Assembly: GCA_049520395.1 (NCBI GenBank)
Contig: JBEKPV010000012.1
Span: 1 to 37,680 of the forward strand
Source: UBA1161 sp049520395
GTDB taxonomy: Bacteria; Planctomycetota; Phycisphaerae; Tepidisphaerales; Tepidisphaeraceae
Length of the DNA stretch: 37,680 bases
Reading direction: 5' to 3'
In this document: piece by piece, positions 24,562-33,852 of the stretch
Numbering within the stretch: position 1 is the first letter of the stretch
Layout: each line of letters begins with the position of its first letter
Notes under the pieces: model-generated
The model's input: only the letters and a program-made list of their open reading frames with translations
Databases searched by the model: none
What the model was told of the DNA's origin: nothing
Program-made: the position numbers and the translations under genes

Positions 24562-26367
24562 ATGTTCAAAAAATGGTTCAGCGGCCGGCGGGCATGGCAT
24601 GGGGAGTGCGCTCCGCGCCAAAGGTCCGCGCCCATTTGCCGCGTCGAAATGCTGGAACGGCGGGTGCTACTGAGCGACGGGCAGATATTTGTAACCAGCA
24701 ATGCGGCCAGCGGCTCCATCGGCGAATATGACGCGACCACCGGGGTAGCGCTGAGCGCTCCGCTGGTGTCGAACCTGGATCAACCGAACAGCATCGCCAT
24801 TTCAGGGTCGGATCTGTATGTCGTCAGCCAGAATCTCGACACCGTGGGCGAGTACACGACCACCGGCACGACGGTGAATGCCTCGCTCGTCTCCGGATTA
24901 ACCGACCCGATGGGGATTGCCGTCTCCGGATCGGACCTCTTCGTGATCGATCAAGGCGGGAGCGCAATCGGCGAGTACGACGCCAACACCGGCGCGGCGG
25001 TCAGCGCTTCCCTGATCACCGGGTTGGCGGGAGCGTCGGGAATCGCCATCTCCGGGTCGTATCTATTTGTCACAAATAACGGCAGCGGCGCGATCGGCGA
25101 ATATACGATATCGGGCACCCGGGTAAGCTCCACCCTGGTCTCCGGGCTCAGCGAACCGGAAGGAATCGCCGTCTCCGGATCGGATTTATTCGTCGTGAAT
25201 TCCGGCAGCCGCACGATTGGCGAGTACACGACCTCGGGCGCGACCGTCAGCGCATCGCTGATTTCACTGGAGCCCAACGACGGTGAAGGGCTCGCGATCT
25301 GCGGATCGGACATCTTTACAACCGGCACGGTTGGCGGCACGATCAGTGAATACACCACGTCCGGAACCACGGTGAACGCATCGCTGGTCACGGGTTTGAC
25401 CGGCCCGGTGGGAATTGCTGTCGTCACGCCTCTGAGCCTGACGACCCCTGCCACATCGACCAGCGTCAACGTGGGGGACAGCTTCACCATCGACTGGACT
25501 GGCGGAACCCCGGGGGACACCGTCCAACTCTGGGCGGAAGGGGGACCCAACAACGCCTGGACGGAACTGACCGCCGGAGTGCCGGCGACGAACGGCTCTT
25601 ATACCTGGGACACCAGCGGCGTTGATCACGGCTGGTACTATTTCCAAGCGTGGGATATCTCGAGCAGCGCGCCGTCTTACGCCGTGCAAAGCCCGGATTA
25701 CCTTCACATCGTAAACCCCGCCGCCGCCGCGCCCGATATTTCGCTCAGCAATCCGGTGCTCGCCGGGGAAGCGGTCGCGCAAGGCAGTCCCTACACGATC
25801 AACTTCACCGCCACGGACGGCGCCGGCGACGCCAATCCGATCTATGTTCAACTTTGGGTCTACTCCGGCAACACCGGCCAATGGACCGTGCTCCCCAGCG
25901 CCAACTATCTGGCCGGCTCCCAGGGTTTTTACGTCTGGGACACGACGGGAATGGCTCCCGGTTGGTACAGCTTCGCGGCGCATGCGACTAACGGCGATCA
26001 GTGGTCGTACGCCGCCAGCCCGGGTTGGCTCAACATTACCGTGCCAACTCCTACGATTGCATTTACCACCCCGACCAGCGGCCAATCCACCGCCGCCGGC
26101 AGTACGTTCAATCTCGATTGGAACGTCACCGGGCTTTCCACCGCCGACGCGGCCAACGCGACGGTGCAAATCTGGGCGCAATATCTCAATAACGGCTCGC
26201 CCGTCTGGACGGAGATCGCCGCCAGCGTCAGCGCTTCCGGCGGCACCTACGCGTGGACGGTACCGACATCGCCCGGCGCGGGAACGTATTACGCCTTCAG
26301 CATCTGGCTCAATGACGGGGATATGTGGTGGGCGCAGGCGAGTCCGAACTGGATGCAAGTCAGCTGA
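24562..26367 (+). CDS. LEPR-XLL surface protein 4: propeller-like repeats plus C-terminal cassette
   Basis: The protein has 601 residues from the ATG at 24562 (MFKKWFSGRR); the frame extends only three codons further to a TTG. The motif VEMLERRVLLSDG follows. The passenger has six repeats of about 42 residues, each with IGEY(T/D), a variable segment, SLVSGL, then GIAVSGSDLFV. The pattern resembles NHL/YVTN-type beta-propellers, in which such repeats form blades. Propellers of this kind bind ligands or proteins rather than showing a common activity. The cassette occupies the last 311 residues and ends NWMQVS instead of NWLQVT. Its start lies 16 bp after the stop of surface gene 3. It converges with the polyprenyl glycosylphosphotransferase gene, whose stop is 11 bp away. 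Confidence 0.85.
   Translation: MFKKWFSGRRAWHGECAPRQRSAPICRVEMLERRVLLSDGQIFVTSNAASGSIGEYDATTGVALSAPLVSNLDQPNSIAISGSDLYVVSQNLDTVGEYTTTGTTVNASLVSGLTDPMGIAVSGSDLFVIDQGGSAIGEYDANTGAAVSASLITGLAGASGIAISGSYLFVTNNGSGAIGEYTISGTRVSSTLVSGLSEPEGIAVSGSDLFVVNSGSRTIGEYTTSGATVSASLISLEPNDGEGLAICGSDIFTTGTVGGTISEYTTSGTTVNASLVTGLTGPVGIAVVTPLSLTTPATSTSVNVGDSFTIDWTGGTPGDTVQLWAEGGPNNAWTELTAGVPATNGSYTWDTSGVDHGWYYFQAWDISSSAPSYAVQSPDYLHIVNPAAAAPDISLSNPVLAGEAVAQGSPYTINFTATDGAGDANPIYVQLWVYSGNTGQWTVLPSANYLAGSQGFYVWDTTGMAPGWYSFAAHATNGDQWSYAASPGWLNITVPTPTIAFTTPTSGQSTAAGSTFNLDWNVTGLSTADAANATVQIWAQYLNNGSPVWTEIAASVSASGGTYAWTVPTSPGAGTYYAFSIWLNDGDMWWAQASPNWMQVS
25432..26367 (+). repeat. C-terminal cassette copy 4 (936 bp)
   Basis: A complete 311-codon copy. 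It is distinguished by SSSAPSYAVQSPDYLHI in module A, SNYLAGSQGFYVW-like changes in module B, and the final residues NWMQVS. Confidence 0.9.
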
Positions 26368-26378
26368 GATTATCCAAT

Positions 26379-27743
26379 TTAATAGGCGCTGGTGTGCGCC
26401 AACAGGCGGAACGGCGTGAGGAGCAGAATCCACAGGTCCAATCCGAAGGACCAGTTGCGGATATAGAACAGGTCGTAGCGCAGTCGTTTGCGGAGGGATG
26501 TTTGTCCGCGCATGCCATGGATTTGCGCCCAGCCGGTCATTCCGGCTTTGACATGATGCCGGAGCATGTATCGCGGAATGCGATCCTTAAATTGGCCGAT
26601 GAATTCCGGGCGTTCCGGGCGCGGGCCTACGAGCGACATATCGCCCCTGAGCACATTGATCAGTTGCGGCAATTCGTCGAGGCTCGTCTGCCGGAGCCAG
26701 CGGCCGAATCGCGTCACGCGCGGATCGTTGGGGACGGTCCAAACCGGGCCGCTGTCGGACTCGGCATCCGTGCGCATGGTCCGGAACTTGAGCATGCTGA
26801 ATGGCTTTCCCCCGAGGCTCGCCCGCACCTGACGATAAAATATCGGCCCCTGGCTGGTGAGCTTGATGAGCAGGGCGATGGCCATCATGGGAATCGCCAG
26901 GAAACCAATGGCGAGCAGCGCGGCCGCGCGATCGAAGAGGGATTTACAAATTCGGTTCCAGCCCTGCTGGGGATTGTCGGTTAGTGAAATAATCGCCAGG
27001 TCGCCCAGCTGCGAAACTTCGTGCCCCAGAAACCGCAGAGCCAGCGTGTTGGGAACAATGCGCAAATCGACCGGCGTTGTGGAAAGATGGTGCAGCAATT
27101 CTTCGACGCGCGATTGACGCGCGCCGGAGACGGCGACAAAGGCAATGTCCACCGGCCGGCGTGCCAGAACATTGGCGGCTTCGCTCAGCGGGCCGAGAAC
27201 TTCCACGCCCCGGAGCAGGCGCGGGGCGCCGTCGTCCAGAAAATATTCGATGGAGATTCCGGTCCAGGGATTCCCGACGAGGGTGGTATGGAGTTTTTGC
27301 GCCAGCCGGCCGGTGCCGAGAATCGCCACGCGGCGATGATTGAATCCCCGCGAGCGAAGATGTCGCAGGATCACTCGGACGATCGCGCGGCTCAGCGTCC
27401 CCAGCGCCATCCAGGCGATCAACCCGGCAAACATGACCTGGCGCGGTATCGGCTTCTCGCGCACCAAGCCGACGATCACGTAGGTGAGAATCCAGGCCAG
27501 AAGTATGGCCTGCACGACCTGAACCAGTTCGCTTCGCAAGCGAAACGTGCGTTTGGGGAAATAGAGACCGGCCCGATTGAAAACGAGGGGGACCAGAACC
27601 GCCGCGACGAGAATCACGGGCTGGAGGCCATCGGCGCGCTTCGCGGCGAGCAGCGCGTACGCAACCGTCCAGGCGGCGACGGCCGTCAACAAGTCAGAGA
27701 GAACCAGAAAGATCAGGAGTTGCTGGCCGTACCGCTTTAGCAA
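26379..27743 (-). CDS. Polyprenyl glycosylphosphotransferase (exopolysaccharide priming enzyme)
   Basis: The 454-residue protein has four or five hydrophobic segments in the first 140 residues, a central Rossmann-like region (RRVAILGTGRLAQKLH) and a C-terminal bacterial sugar transferase domain. Its motifs are MLKFRTMRTDAE, PRVTRFGRWLRQTSLDELPQ, GDMSLVGPRPERPEF and KAGMTGWAQIHGMRG. This is the WbaP/WcaJ type, which moves a hexose-1-phosphate from a nucleotide sugar to undecaprenyl phosphate at the inner membrane and so starts repeat-unit assembly. The start is a TTG at 27743: the first membrane segment begins right after it, and a good GGAAGG lies 8 bases upstream. The TTG sits inside the 3' end of the upstream glycosyltransferase gene (50-bp overlap), so the genes are coupled. 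It is the last gene of the - strand operon. Confidence 0.95.
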   Translation of the reverse strand: MLKRYGQQLLIFLVLSDLLTAVAAWTVAYALLAAKRADGLQPVILVAAVLVPLVFNRAGLYFPKRTFRLRSELVQVVQAILLAWILTYVIVGLVREKPIPRQVMFAGLIAWMALGTLSRAIVRVILRHLRSRGFNHRRVAILGTGRLAQKLHTTLVGNPWTGISIEYFLDDGAPRLLRGVEVLGPLSEAANVLARRPVDIAFVAVSGARQSRVEELLHHLSTTPVDLRIVPNTLALRFLGHEVSQLGDLAIISLTDNPQQGWNRICKSLFDRAAALLAIGFLAIPMMAIALLIKLTSQGPIFYRQVRASLGGKPFSMLKFRTMRTDAESDSGPVWTVPNDPRVTRFGRWLRQTSLDELPQLINVLRGDMSLVGPRPERPEFIGQFKDRIPRYMLRHHVKAGMTGWAQIHGMRGQTSLRKRLRYDLFYIRNWSFGLDLWILLLTPFRLLAHTSAY

Positions 27744-28953
27744 TTTTCAGTCCTTCCAGGGTAGCAGCCGGGTAAACTATCTTTCCCATGCTTGAAGTCA
27801 ACCGCCGTCGAAGGGCGGGGGCGGCCGCCGATTTACCGTTGCCGTTGGCGTGCGACAATTCCGCGTCGACCGCCTGCGCGAACTGAGCCCTGAAATTTGC
27901 CTGGCTGAATCCTTCGGCCCGCCGGCGGAGGACTTGCGGATCAAAATAGTTTGGCGCCGATTCAAATCGCTTAACTGCCGCGATTAAGCCCTCGACGGTC
28001 TGCGGCTCGTACAGGACGCCGGTCGCCGTGTCTCGGCCGCATTCCACATCCGCGACCGTCTCCATCGCCCCCCCTGCTTTGACGGCGATCACCGGCGTAC
28101 CGCAGGCCATCGATTCCACCACCGCCATGCCAAAATCTTCCTCACCCGGAAGCAGCAGCGCCCGGCATCGGCGGTAATGTTCGCGAACCTCCGAATCCGA
28201 ATGCCAGCCCAGGAACTCGACGTTGGCCGGTGCGCGCTTGCGAAGTGTATCGAGCATCGGCCCCCCACCGATGATGCGAAGCCGGCGGCCCAGCCGGGCG
28301 GTCGCCTCGATCGCGTGGTCGATGCATTTGTACGGAACCAGGGCGCTGACCATCAGATAGAAATCCTCGCGCGGCCGGCAGGAAGACGTGAAGAACTCCG
28401 TATCGATCGGCGGGTAAATCACCCGCGCGGCGCGGCCATAACATTCCGCGATGCGCCGAGCCACATTTTGCGAATTGGCGAAAAATGCGTCCACGCGCTC
28501 GGCGCTGCGCTGCTCCCACGACTTGAGATACCCCGCCATTCCAGCCAGTCCGATGCGGGTGGCCCAGCCGGAATGACGGGCGTACTCCTGCGTCTGGCTC
28601 CAGACATAGCGCATTGGCGTGTGGCAGTAGCAAATGTGCCGCGCCCCGCCGGGTCGGATGCCCTTGGCGACGCAATGGCTCGACGAAATCACCAGATCGT
28701 ACCCGCGCACTTCCATTTGCCCGATCGCCCAGGGCATCAGCGGAAGCAGATGGCGGTAATAGCGCTCCACGCCGGGGAAATCGTTTAGAAAACTGCAAAC
28801 CACCCGCCGCCCGCGGGTGATCGACTCGCAAGCCCCCTGGGCGTGAATCAGCGTAAAAAGATCGGCGTCGGGAAAAAGCCCGGCGATGGCGGCGAGGACT
28901 TTTTCGCCCCCGCGCATCCCGGTCAGCCAATCATGTACCAGCGCAACCCGCAT
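27694..28953 (-). CDS. Glycosyltransferase, GT4 family (WbaZ/mannosyltransferase-like)
   Basis: The protein has 419 residues from the ATG at 28953 (MRVALVHDWLTGMRGGEKVL). The open frame extends to 29103, but that part overlaps the upstream gene; the chosen ATG has AGGGTGGGA just before it. Other motifs are CYCHTPMRYVW, FFANSQNVARRIAECYGR, VIYPPIDTEFF, LVPYKCIDHAIEA, LRIIGGGPML and the donor site GEEDFGMAVVESMACGTPVIA. This combination is typical of GT4 mannosyl- or rhamnosyltransferases of the WbaZ type in O-antigen and exopolysaccharide clusters. It acts in the cytoplasm on polyprenyl-linked sugars. It is the middle gene of the operon: 8 bp after the GT-C gene and overlapping the glycosylphosphotransferase gene by 50 bp. 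Confidence 0.92.
   Translation of the reverse strand: MRVALVHDWLTGMRGGEKVLAAIAGLFPDADLFTLIHAQGACESITRGRRVVCSFLNDFPGVERYYRHLLPLMPWAIGQMEVRGYDLVISSSHCVAKGIRPGGARHICYCHTPMRYVWSQTQEYARHSGWATRIGLAGMAGYLKSWEQRSAERVDAFFANSQNVARRIAECYGRAARVIYPPIDTEFFTSSCRPREDFYLMVSALVPYKCIDHAIEATARLGRRLRIIGGGPMLDTLRKRAPANVEFLGWHSDSEVREHYRRCRALLLPGEEDFGMAVVESMACGTPVIAVKAGGAMETVADVECGRDTATGVLYEPQTVEGLIAAVKRFESAPNYFDPQVLRRRAEGFSQANFRAQFAQAVDAELSHANGNGKSAAAPALRRRLTSSMGKIVYPAATLEGLKIAKAVRPATPDLSGSL
27752..27757 (-). promoter_or_regulatory. Ribosome binding site supporting a TTG start
   Basis: GGAAGG on the - strand lies 8 bases before the TTG at 27743 and inside the 3' end of the preceding glycosyltransferase gene. Confidence 0.6.
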
Positions 28954-28961
28954 TCCCACCC

Positions 28962-30545
28962 TTATTCTGAAACCGCGGTTCGATCGACTCGAAAAATCCG
29001 CAAGGTATGCGGAGTCGAGTCGGAGCCATCGGTCTGGCTGAAGACTTCGGAAAACATCGGCGGATGCAACTGCGCCGCCGTGTCGTCGTGCACGGCCACC
29101 CAAGTGACCGCCGGCCGACCCTTGCGAACGCGCTGCTGCACCGCCTCGGCGTCCGAGGGAATCTCCTCCCCGGGCGCGCCAATATAATGTAGCAGGCGCG
29201 GGCTGTCCGTTAAAACATAGTCGTTGGCGACCAGCAGCGGGATCAGCTTTTCCGCGGCCGTGCGCTCATAGACTTTGTCCGGGTGAATGGGCCCAAGACT
29301 GGAATAAATGAGCAGCAGCACCACCGGACTTGTCACCCCGATTTTTATCAAGGATCTGCCCGCGGCGGACAGGGCGCGGAATGCCGAGCCGATCAAATCG
29401 AGGAGCCAACTAGCCGCGGAACCTCCCAAGGGTGAAAGGAAGATCCCCAGGAACGTCGCGTGGCGGTAATCCAGATACTTCACGTGAAGATCCAGCCCGA
29501 TGAGAAGGGGCGACAAAATCGCCGTCGCGCCAATCATCAAAAATGCTCCCGGCGCGGCGGGTTCGCAAAACGACGGAATGTTCCAGCCCACGACGCGCCT
29601 GGCGATCCAAAGCAAAAGCCAGAGTATCGTAAGCCCCCACAAACCGTAGCCAATTGCTTCCCCCATCCGCCAGGCAAGAATTCCGGCCGCGGAGAGGACA
29701 GGCATTGAAGGCGGCGCGATTCCCACGTCCGCCAGTGGCAAACCATGCCCGGCGAAATGTCCGACCAAAAGTTCCCACTTCTTTTTCTTGGTAAATTTTC
29801 CAATGATGAGGATGTAGGGCAGGGCACAGGCGGTCGCCGCCAGCGTCATGGCAACGAGGCTGGAAAGAGTCCATCGCCATTTGAAATTTCCGCGCAATTG
29901 CCAGGTGATCCAGAGCAGCGCCGCGAGCCCGGCGGGCAACATCGCCTCAGGCCGCACCAGGTATCCAAGCCCGGCACACATACCGGTGAACGCGGCGAGG
30001 ATAAGAGTGCGGAAACTGGGGCGAGCCAGCGATTTGAGTGTCCAGAGGGCCGCGACCATTGCCCATAACTGGAGGGCCACGGCGGTTCCGTCGCTGAGCA
30101 CATCTTCGCCCAGAATCGCCCATTTTCTGGAGACACCCAGAAGGAGGGTCGTCAGCAGCGCCGTCTGCCAATTGAATGTTCGCTCGCAAAAAAGCCAGAG
30201 CGCCGCCATCGCCGCCAGTGAGGCGATCAGCGCCACGGCTTCGCCCGAGCGGTCCCAACCATCGACGCCGGATCGAAATCCCAAATCACCGGCGAGCGCG
30301 TGCGTCGCGGCGACCGCCAGTGGATATCCAATGTGATAATCGTATTGGCGAGAAACGCCGGCCACGCGGCCCAGGCCGCTGGAGAGGGCGCGGGCCATGC
30401 GTATGTAGGTCGTCCCGTCCAGACTGGTCACTTGCGAATGAACGATGACCCACAGACGGACCAGCGCGCACAGACATAGAACGCCGGCGAGCATCGCGGC
30501 CCTGCGGCCCGTCGTAAGCCGATTGGTCTCCGTCGTTTCCGACAT
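28962..30545 (-). CDS. GT-C type membrane glycosyltransferase (ArnT/PMT-like)
   Basis: This 527-residue polytopic protein has about ten hydrophobic segments followed by a soluble C-terminal part (from about ERTAAEKLIPLLVAND). After the first membrane segment comes SLDGTTYIRMARALSSG: an acidic residue in the first periplasmic loop, typical of GT-C enzymes such as PMT and ArnT. Later SRKWAILGEDVLSDGTAVAL and LGYLVRPEAMLPAGL resemble the family's second loop and the RPE-like motif. Such enzymes use polyprenyl-phosphate sugars as donors on the periplasmic side. The acceptor is unknown: lipid, polysaccharide or protein are all possible. It is the first gene of the operon with the GT4 gene and the glycosylphosphotransferase gene, and is divergent from the polygalacturonase gene. 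The ATG at 30545 has only a weak ribosome binding site. Confidence 0.82.
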   Translation of the reverse strand: MSETTETNRLTTGRRAAMLAGVLCLCALVRLWVIVHSQVTSLDGTTYIRMARALSSGLGRVAGVSRQYDYHIGYPLAVAATHALAGDLGFRSGVDGWDRSGEAVALIASLAAMAALWLFCERTFNWQTALLTTLLLGVSRKWAILGEDVLSDGTAVALQLWAMVAALWTLKSLARPSFRTLILAAFTGMCAGLGYLVRPEAMLPAGLAALLWITWQLRGNFKWRWTLSSLVAMTLAATACALPYILIIGKFTKKKKWELLVGHFAGHGLPLADVGIAPPSMPVLSAAGILAWRMGEAIGYGLWGLTILWLLLWIARRVVGWNIPSFCEPAAPGAFLMIGATAILSPLLIGLDLHVKYLDYRHATFLGIFLSPLGGSAASWLLDLIGSAFRALSAAGRSLIKIGVTSPVVLLLIYSSLGPIHPDKVYERTAAEKLIPLLVANDYVLTDSPRLLHYIGAPGEEIPSDAEAVQQRVRKGRPAVTWVAVHDDTAAQLHPPMFSEVFSQTDGSDSTPHTLRIFRVDRTAVSE

Positions 30546-30968
30546 GACGTCCGTTATATCCCAATGCCACCGGAACGATACCTAGGTCTAAATTACTAGC
30601 CTCCTCGCACCGCAAGTGAAATTGTGCAAACGCACTTGGAGAAAGCGCAGGAGCCAAATTGAGTGCAACAAATGGGAGCAGGACATTTGCGACTCGGTTG
30701 GCGGGCGGGCGAAAACAGCGGATGCAACCCCAAGAGTTGCCGCGATTTGCGGCTGGCGGGAGGCGGCATCAGAACATCCAAACTGCTGGGATCGTACGTA
30801 GGGTTTAATCGGAGATGAGGAGATTTGTACACTGTTCGTGGAGGCATCGTCTGATTTTGCTCGGTTCCTTATCGTTTAACTTTTGGTCCAGCTGGCGGTT
30901 TTCCGATAAGCGAATTGGTGCGTAATTGCGCGATACGGGCCGACTACGCACCGACCAATGGAGGATTC
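30546..30968. other. Divergent intergenic region (423 bp), no gene recognised
   Basis: This gap separates the - strand polysaccharide operon from the polygalacturonase gene and should carry promoters for both, but no convincing -35/-10 pair was found. An inverted pair caagtg/cacttg near 30613-30638 is too short to interpret. Short open frames on both strands lack a supported start and family features. Confidence 0.5.
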
Positions 30969-33782
30969 ATGTCCATAGTTCGGTTCGCTTCGGAAAAACG
31001 GCGGTGGTTGTTCGCGAAGTCCGCGCGAAAACTCAATCAAGCAGTCCGAAGCACTCGGCCCATCGCGGAAGAATTGGAACGGCGCTATTTGCTTTCCGCG
31101 CCGCCGCTTCCGGTGATCACGGGTTCGGATTATCTCATCACCGCGGCCCCGTACAACGCGGTGGGAGACGGGGCGACCAACAACACGACCGCGATTCAAG
31201 ACGCGATCACCGCCGCCAGTCAGGCCGGCGGCGGCACCGTGGAAGTCCCCGCTGCCGCGGGAGCTTTCGAATGCGGTGAAATCTACATGGCCAGCAATGT
31301 TAATCTCCAGATCGACAGCGGCGCGGAACTCCAGGCCGTTTCCGGGCTCTCCGCCAGCGTCTGGATCAACGTCGATAACTGCAATAACTGGGAAATCACC
31401 GGGCTGGGCACCGGCGCTTCGATGGGAACGCTCGACGGACACAACGGCGGCGCGGCCGGCTCGTTGAACATGGTCCAACTCGCCGGCGCCACCATCGGAC
31501 TGATCCAAAACGTCAAAGTCGATAATTCGCCCCACGAACATATCAATTGCGGCGGCAGCGCGTTCAATAATAATGTCACCATCAACGGCGTGTCGATCTC
31601 GACGGCCTCCACCATCGCCAACACCGACGGCATCGATCCCGCCGGCGAGAACTGGCTGATCGAAAATTGCACCATCTCCGACGGCGACGACGACATCGCC
31701 ATCAAGCCCCAAAACCAGTACTGCGCCAATATCGATATCGAAAGCTGCACCATCGAATCCGGTCACGGCATCTCCATCGGCGGCGAAACCAACGACGGCC
31801 TCAATGGGCTGATCGTCAACAACATCACCTTCAACGGAACCGTCAACGGACTGCGCCTCAAGGCCGACCGCGGCAACGGCGGGCTTGTCGAGAATTGCAC
31901 TTACTCCAATATCACGATGAACGGCGTGGAGTATCCCATCCTCATCGACAGCTATTACAACCAATCCAACGACTTCCCAACCAACCCGTATTCCGACACC
32001 GGTTTGCCCGTCAACGCCACCACCCCCATCTGGCAAAATATCAGTTTCAGCAACATCACCTCGACCAACGCGCCCGAGAACGGCGTTTCCGCCGCCATCT
32101 ACGGATTGCCCGAAGCGCCGATCACGGACCTCTCCTTCCGCGATGTCCACATCACCGCGCCCACGGGCATGCAGATCGACCACGTCCGGGATATGAGCTT
32201 CGACACCGATTCCTACATCACCGTTTCCAACGGCGGCGATCTGATCGGAAACACCAGCGGGAATTATCCGACTCCCGTGGACGCGACCATCGTGGAGGCC
32301 GGTTACACCAACACCGACATCGACGCTCCGACGGTTCCGTTCGACACCACGGAATCCTTGTTCGATCCCGACACGCTGAAATGGACCATCCTCGGCGGCG
32401 GCTCCGGTATCACGGGAACCTACGATCAATTCAATTACAGCTATCAGGGCCCCGTCGGCAACGGAAGCATCACCGCGGAACTCACCAGCCTGACGGGCAC
32501 GGCGGGCGTCATGTATCGCGCCAGCACCAATTCCTACGATCCGTTCGCGGCGGTCGTGCAAACCTCCAGCCAAATCATTTTCGAATATCGCACGACCACC
32601 AGCGGCTCAATCGAATCCGATGCGGTCAGCGGCGCCGTCGGATCCACCTATCTGAGAGTGACGGACTCGGACGGCACTTTCAGCGGCTACTACAGCACCA
32701 ACGGCGGAAGCACGTACACGCAAATCGGATCCTCGGTCGACATCTCCGCGATGCCCCCCGCCGGCAATGTCGGACTGGCGGCGACGGACAACACCAACGG
32801 CGATCTCGGCTCCGCCGTCTTCGCGCACGTCACACTGACCGACACGTTGACGCTCACCACACCAACTTCCGGCAGCAGCGTCAATGAGGGGGGCAGCTAC
32901 ACGGTAGACTGGGTCGGCGGCAGCTCCACCGACACCGTCCAACTCTGGGTGGAAGGCGGTCCGACGAATTCATGGACCGAACTCACTGCCGGCGTTCCGC
33001 AAACCGCCGGCTCCTATACATGGAACACGACGGGCGTCGACCATGGCTGGTATTATTTCCAGGCGTGGGATATTCCCGCCAGCGGGACTTCCTATGCCGT
33101 GCAAAGCCCGGATTACCTGCACATCGAAGATTCGGGGGCGGCGGCGCCCAATATTTCGCTGAGCAATCCTCCCGAGTCGACGGCCTCGGTCCTGCAGGGG
33201 AATAATTACACCATCAATTTCGTCGGCAGCGATGGAACCGGCGATTCCAATCCGATTTACGTGCAACTTTGGGTCTACAGCGGGAACACGGGATTGTGGA
33301 CGGAATTGCCCAACGCCAATTATCTGCCCGCGTCTCAAGGCTCGTATGTATGGAACACGACGGGCATGCTTCCCGGATGGTATAGCTTCGCCGCCCACGC
33401 GACTGACGGCGATCTGTGGTCTTACACGGCCAGCCCTGGGTGGCTCAACATCACGGTTCCGACCCCGACGATAAATTTCCTGACGCCGACCAGCAGCCAG
33501 TCGGTGGCCGCGGGCGGGTCGTTCAATCTCAATTGGAACATCACCGGACTTTCCACATCCGACGCCTCAACCGCCACGGTGCAGATATGGGCGCAATATC
33601 TGAGTAATGGCTCGCCCGTCTGGCAGGAGATCACCGCCAGCGTCAGCGCCTCGGGCGGAACGTACACTTGGACGGTCCCGACATCACCCGGAGGGGGAAC
33701 GTATTACGCCTTCAGCATCTGGCTGAATGATGGCGATGAATGGTGGGCGCAAGCCAGCCCGAATTGGCTGCAGGTGACATGA
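30969..33782 (+). CDS. LEPR-XLL surface protein 5: GH28 polygalacturonase, ConA-like domain and C-terminal cassette
   Basis: The protein has 937 residues from the ATG at 30969, which follows GGAGG by 4 bases; an upstream TTG at 30915 is rejected. After a basic N-terminus with EELERRYLLSA comes a GH28 pectinase beta-helix: NAVGDGATNNTTAIQDAI (63-80), NTDGID (218-223), DGDDDIAIK (238-246), GHG (265-267) and RLKADRG (296-302). These are the catalytic Asp, His and Arg-Lys motifs, so hydrolysis of galacturonan or a related polysaccharide is likely. Residues about 470-620 (DQFNYSYQGPVGNGSITAEL, AGVMYRASTNS) look like a ConA-like DUF1349-type domain, often attached to secreted glycoside hydrolases. 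The cassette fills 627-937. This is the only passenger in the set with an obvious polysaccharide-degrading activity. Confidence 0.92.
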   Translation: MSIVRFASEKRRWLFAKSARKLNQAVRSTRPIAEELERRYLLSAPPLPVITGSDYLITAAPYNAVGDGATNNTTAIQDAITAASQAGGGTVEVPAAAGAFECGEIYMASNVNLQIDSGAELQAVSGLSASVWINVDNCNNWEITGLGTGASMGTLDGHNGGAAGSLNMVQLAGATIGLIQNVKVDNSPHEHINCGGSAFNNNVTINGVSISTASTIANTDGIDPAGENWLIENCTISDGDDDIAIKPQNQYCANIDIESCTIESGHGISIGGETNDGLNGLIVNNITFNGTVNGLRLKADRGNGGLVENCTYSNITMNGVEYPILIDSYYNQSNDFPTNPYSDTGLPVNATTPIWQNISFSNITSTNAPENGVSAAIYGLPEAPITDLSFRDVHITAPTGMQIDHVRDMSFDTDSYITVSNGGDLIGNTSGNYPTPVDATIVEAGYTNTDIDAPTVPFDTTESLFDPDTLKWTILGGGSGITGTYDQFNYSYQGPVGNGSITAELTSLTGTAGVMYRASTNSYDPFAAVVQTSSQIIFEYRTTTSGSIESDAVSGAVGSTYLRVTDSDGTFSGYYSTNGGSTYTQIGSSVDISAMPPAGNVGLAATDNTNGDLGSAVFAHVTLTDTLTLTTPTSGSSVNEGGSYTVDWVGGSSTDTVQLWVEGGPTNSWTELTAGVPQTAGSYTWNTTGVDHGWYYFQAWDIPASGTSYAVQSPDYLHIEDSGAAAPNISLSNPPESTASVLQGNNYTINFVGSDGTGDSNPIYVQLWVYSGNTGLWTELPNANYLPASQGSYVWNTTGMLPGWYSFAAHATDGDLWSYTASPGWLNITVPTPTINFLTPTSSQSVAAGGSFNLNWNITGLSTSDASTATVQIWAQYLSNGSPVWQEITASVSASGGTYTWTVPTSPGGGTYYAFSIWLNDGDEWWAQASPNWLQVT
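32847..33782 (+). repeat. C-terminal cassette copy 5 (936 bp)
   Basis: A full-length copy of 311 codons plus stop. Its start reads LTLTTPTSGSSVNEG, module B begins with an altered SNPPESTASVLQG, and module C has INFLTPTSSQ. Despite these substitutions there is no net length change. Confidence 0.9.
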
Positions 33783-33852
33783 TCGGTCGCGAGTTTTAAT
33801 CCGACTCCCTTTTTGAATTCAGGTAACGCCGGCCTGTGAAGGGGCAAATGCC

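Noticed and set aside
22809..24740. 643-codon open frame on the - strand across surface gene 3
   Set aside because: Antisense shadow of a GC-rich coding region; the + strand frame has the LEPR-XLL motif, the conserved cassette and a ribosome binding site. Similar antisense frames occur over other cassettes (25264-26433, 30876-32573, 36774-37556).
19687..26367. Cassette copies as a mobile element
   Set aside because: No transposase, terminal inverted repeats or target duplications are visible, and synonymous divergence speaks against recent transposition.
28954..29103. Longer N-terminus of the GT4 glycosyltransferase
   Set aside because: The extra codons overlap the 3' end of the GT-C gene; the family motif MRVALVHDWLTG begins at the ATG at 28953.
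30616..30801. 61-codon + strand frame in the divergent gap
   Set aside because: GTG start without ribosome binding site, no recognisable features, overlapped by an equally long frame on the other strand.
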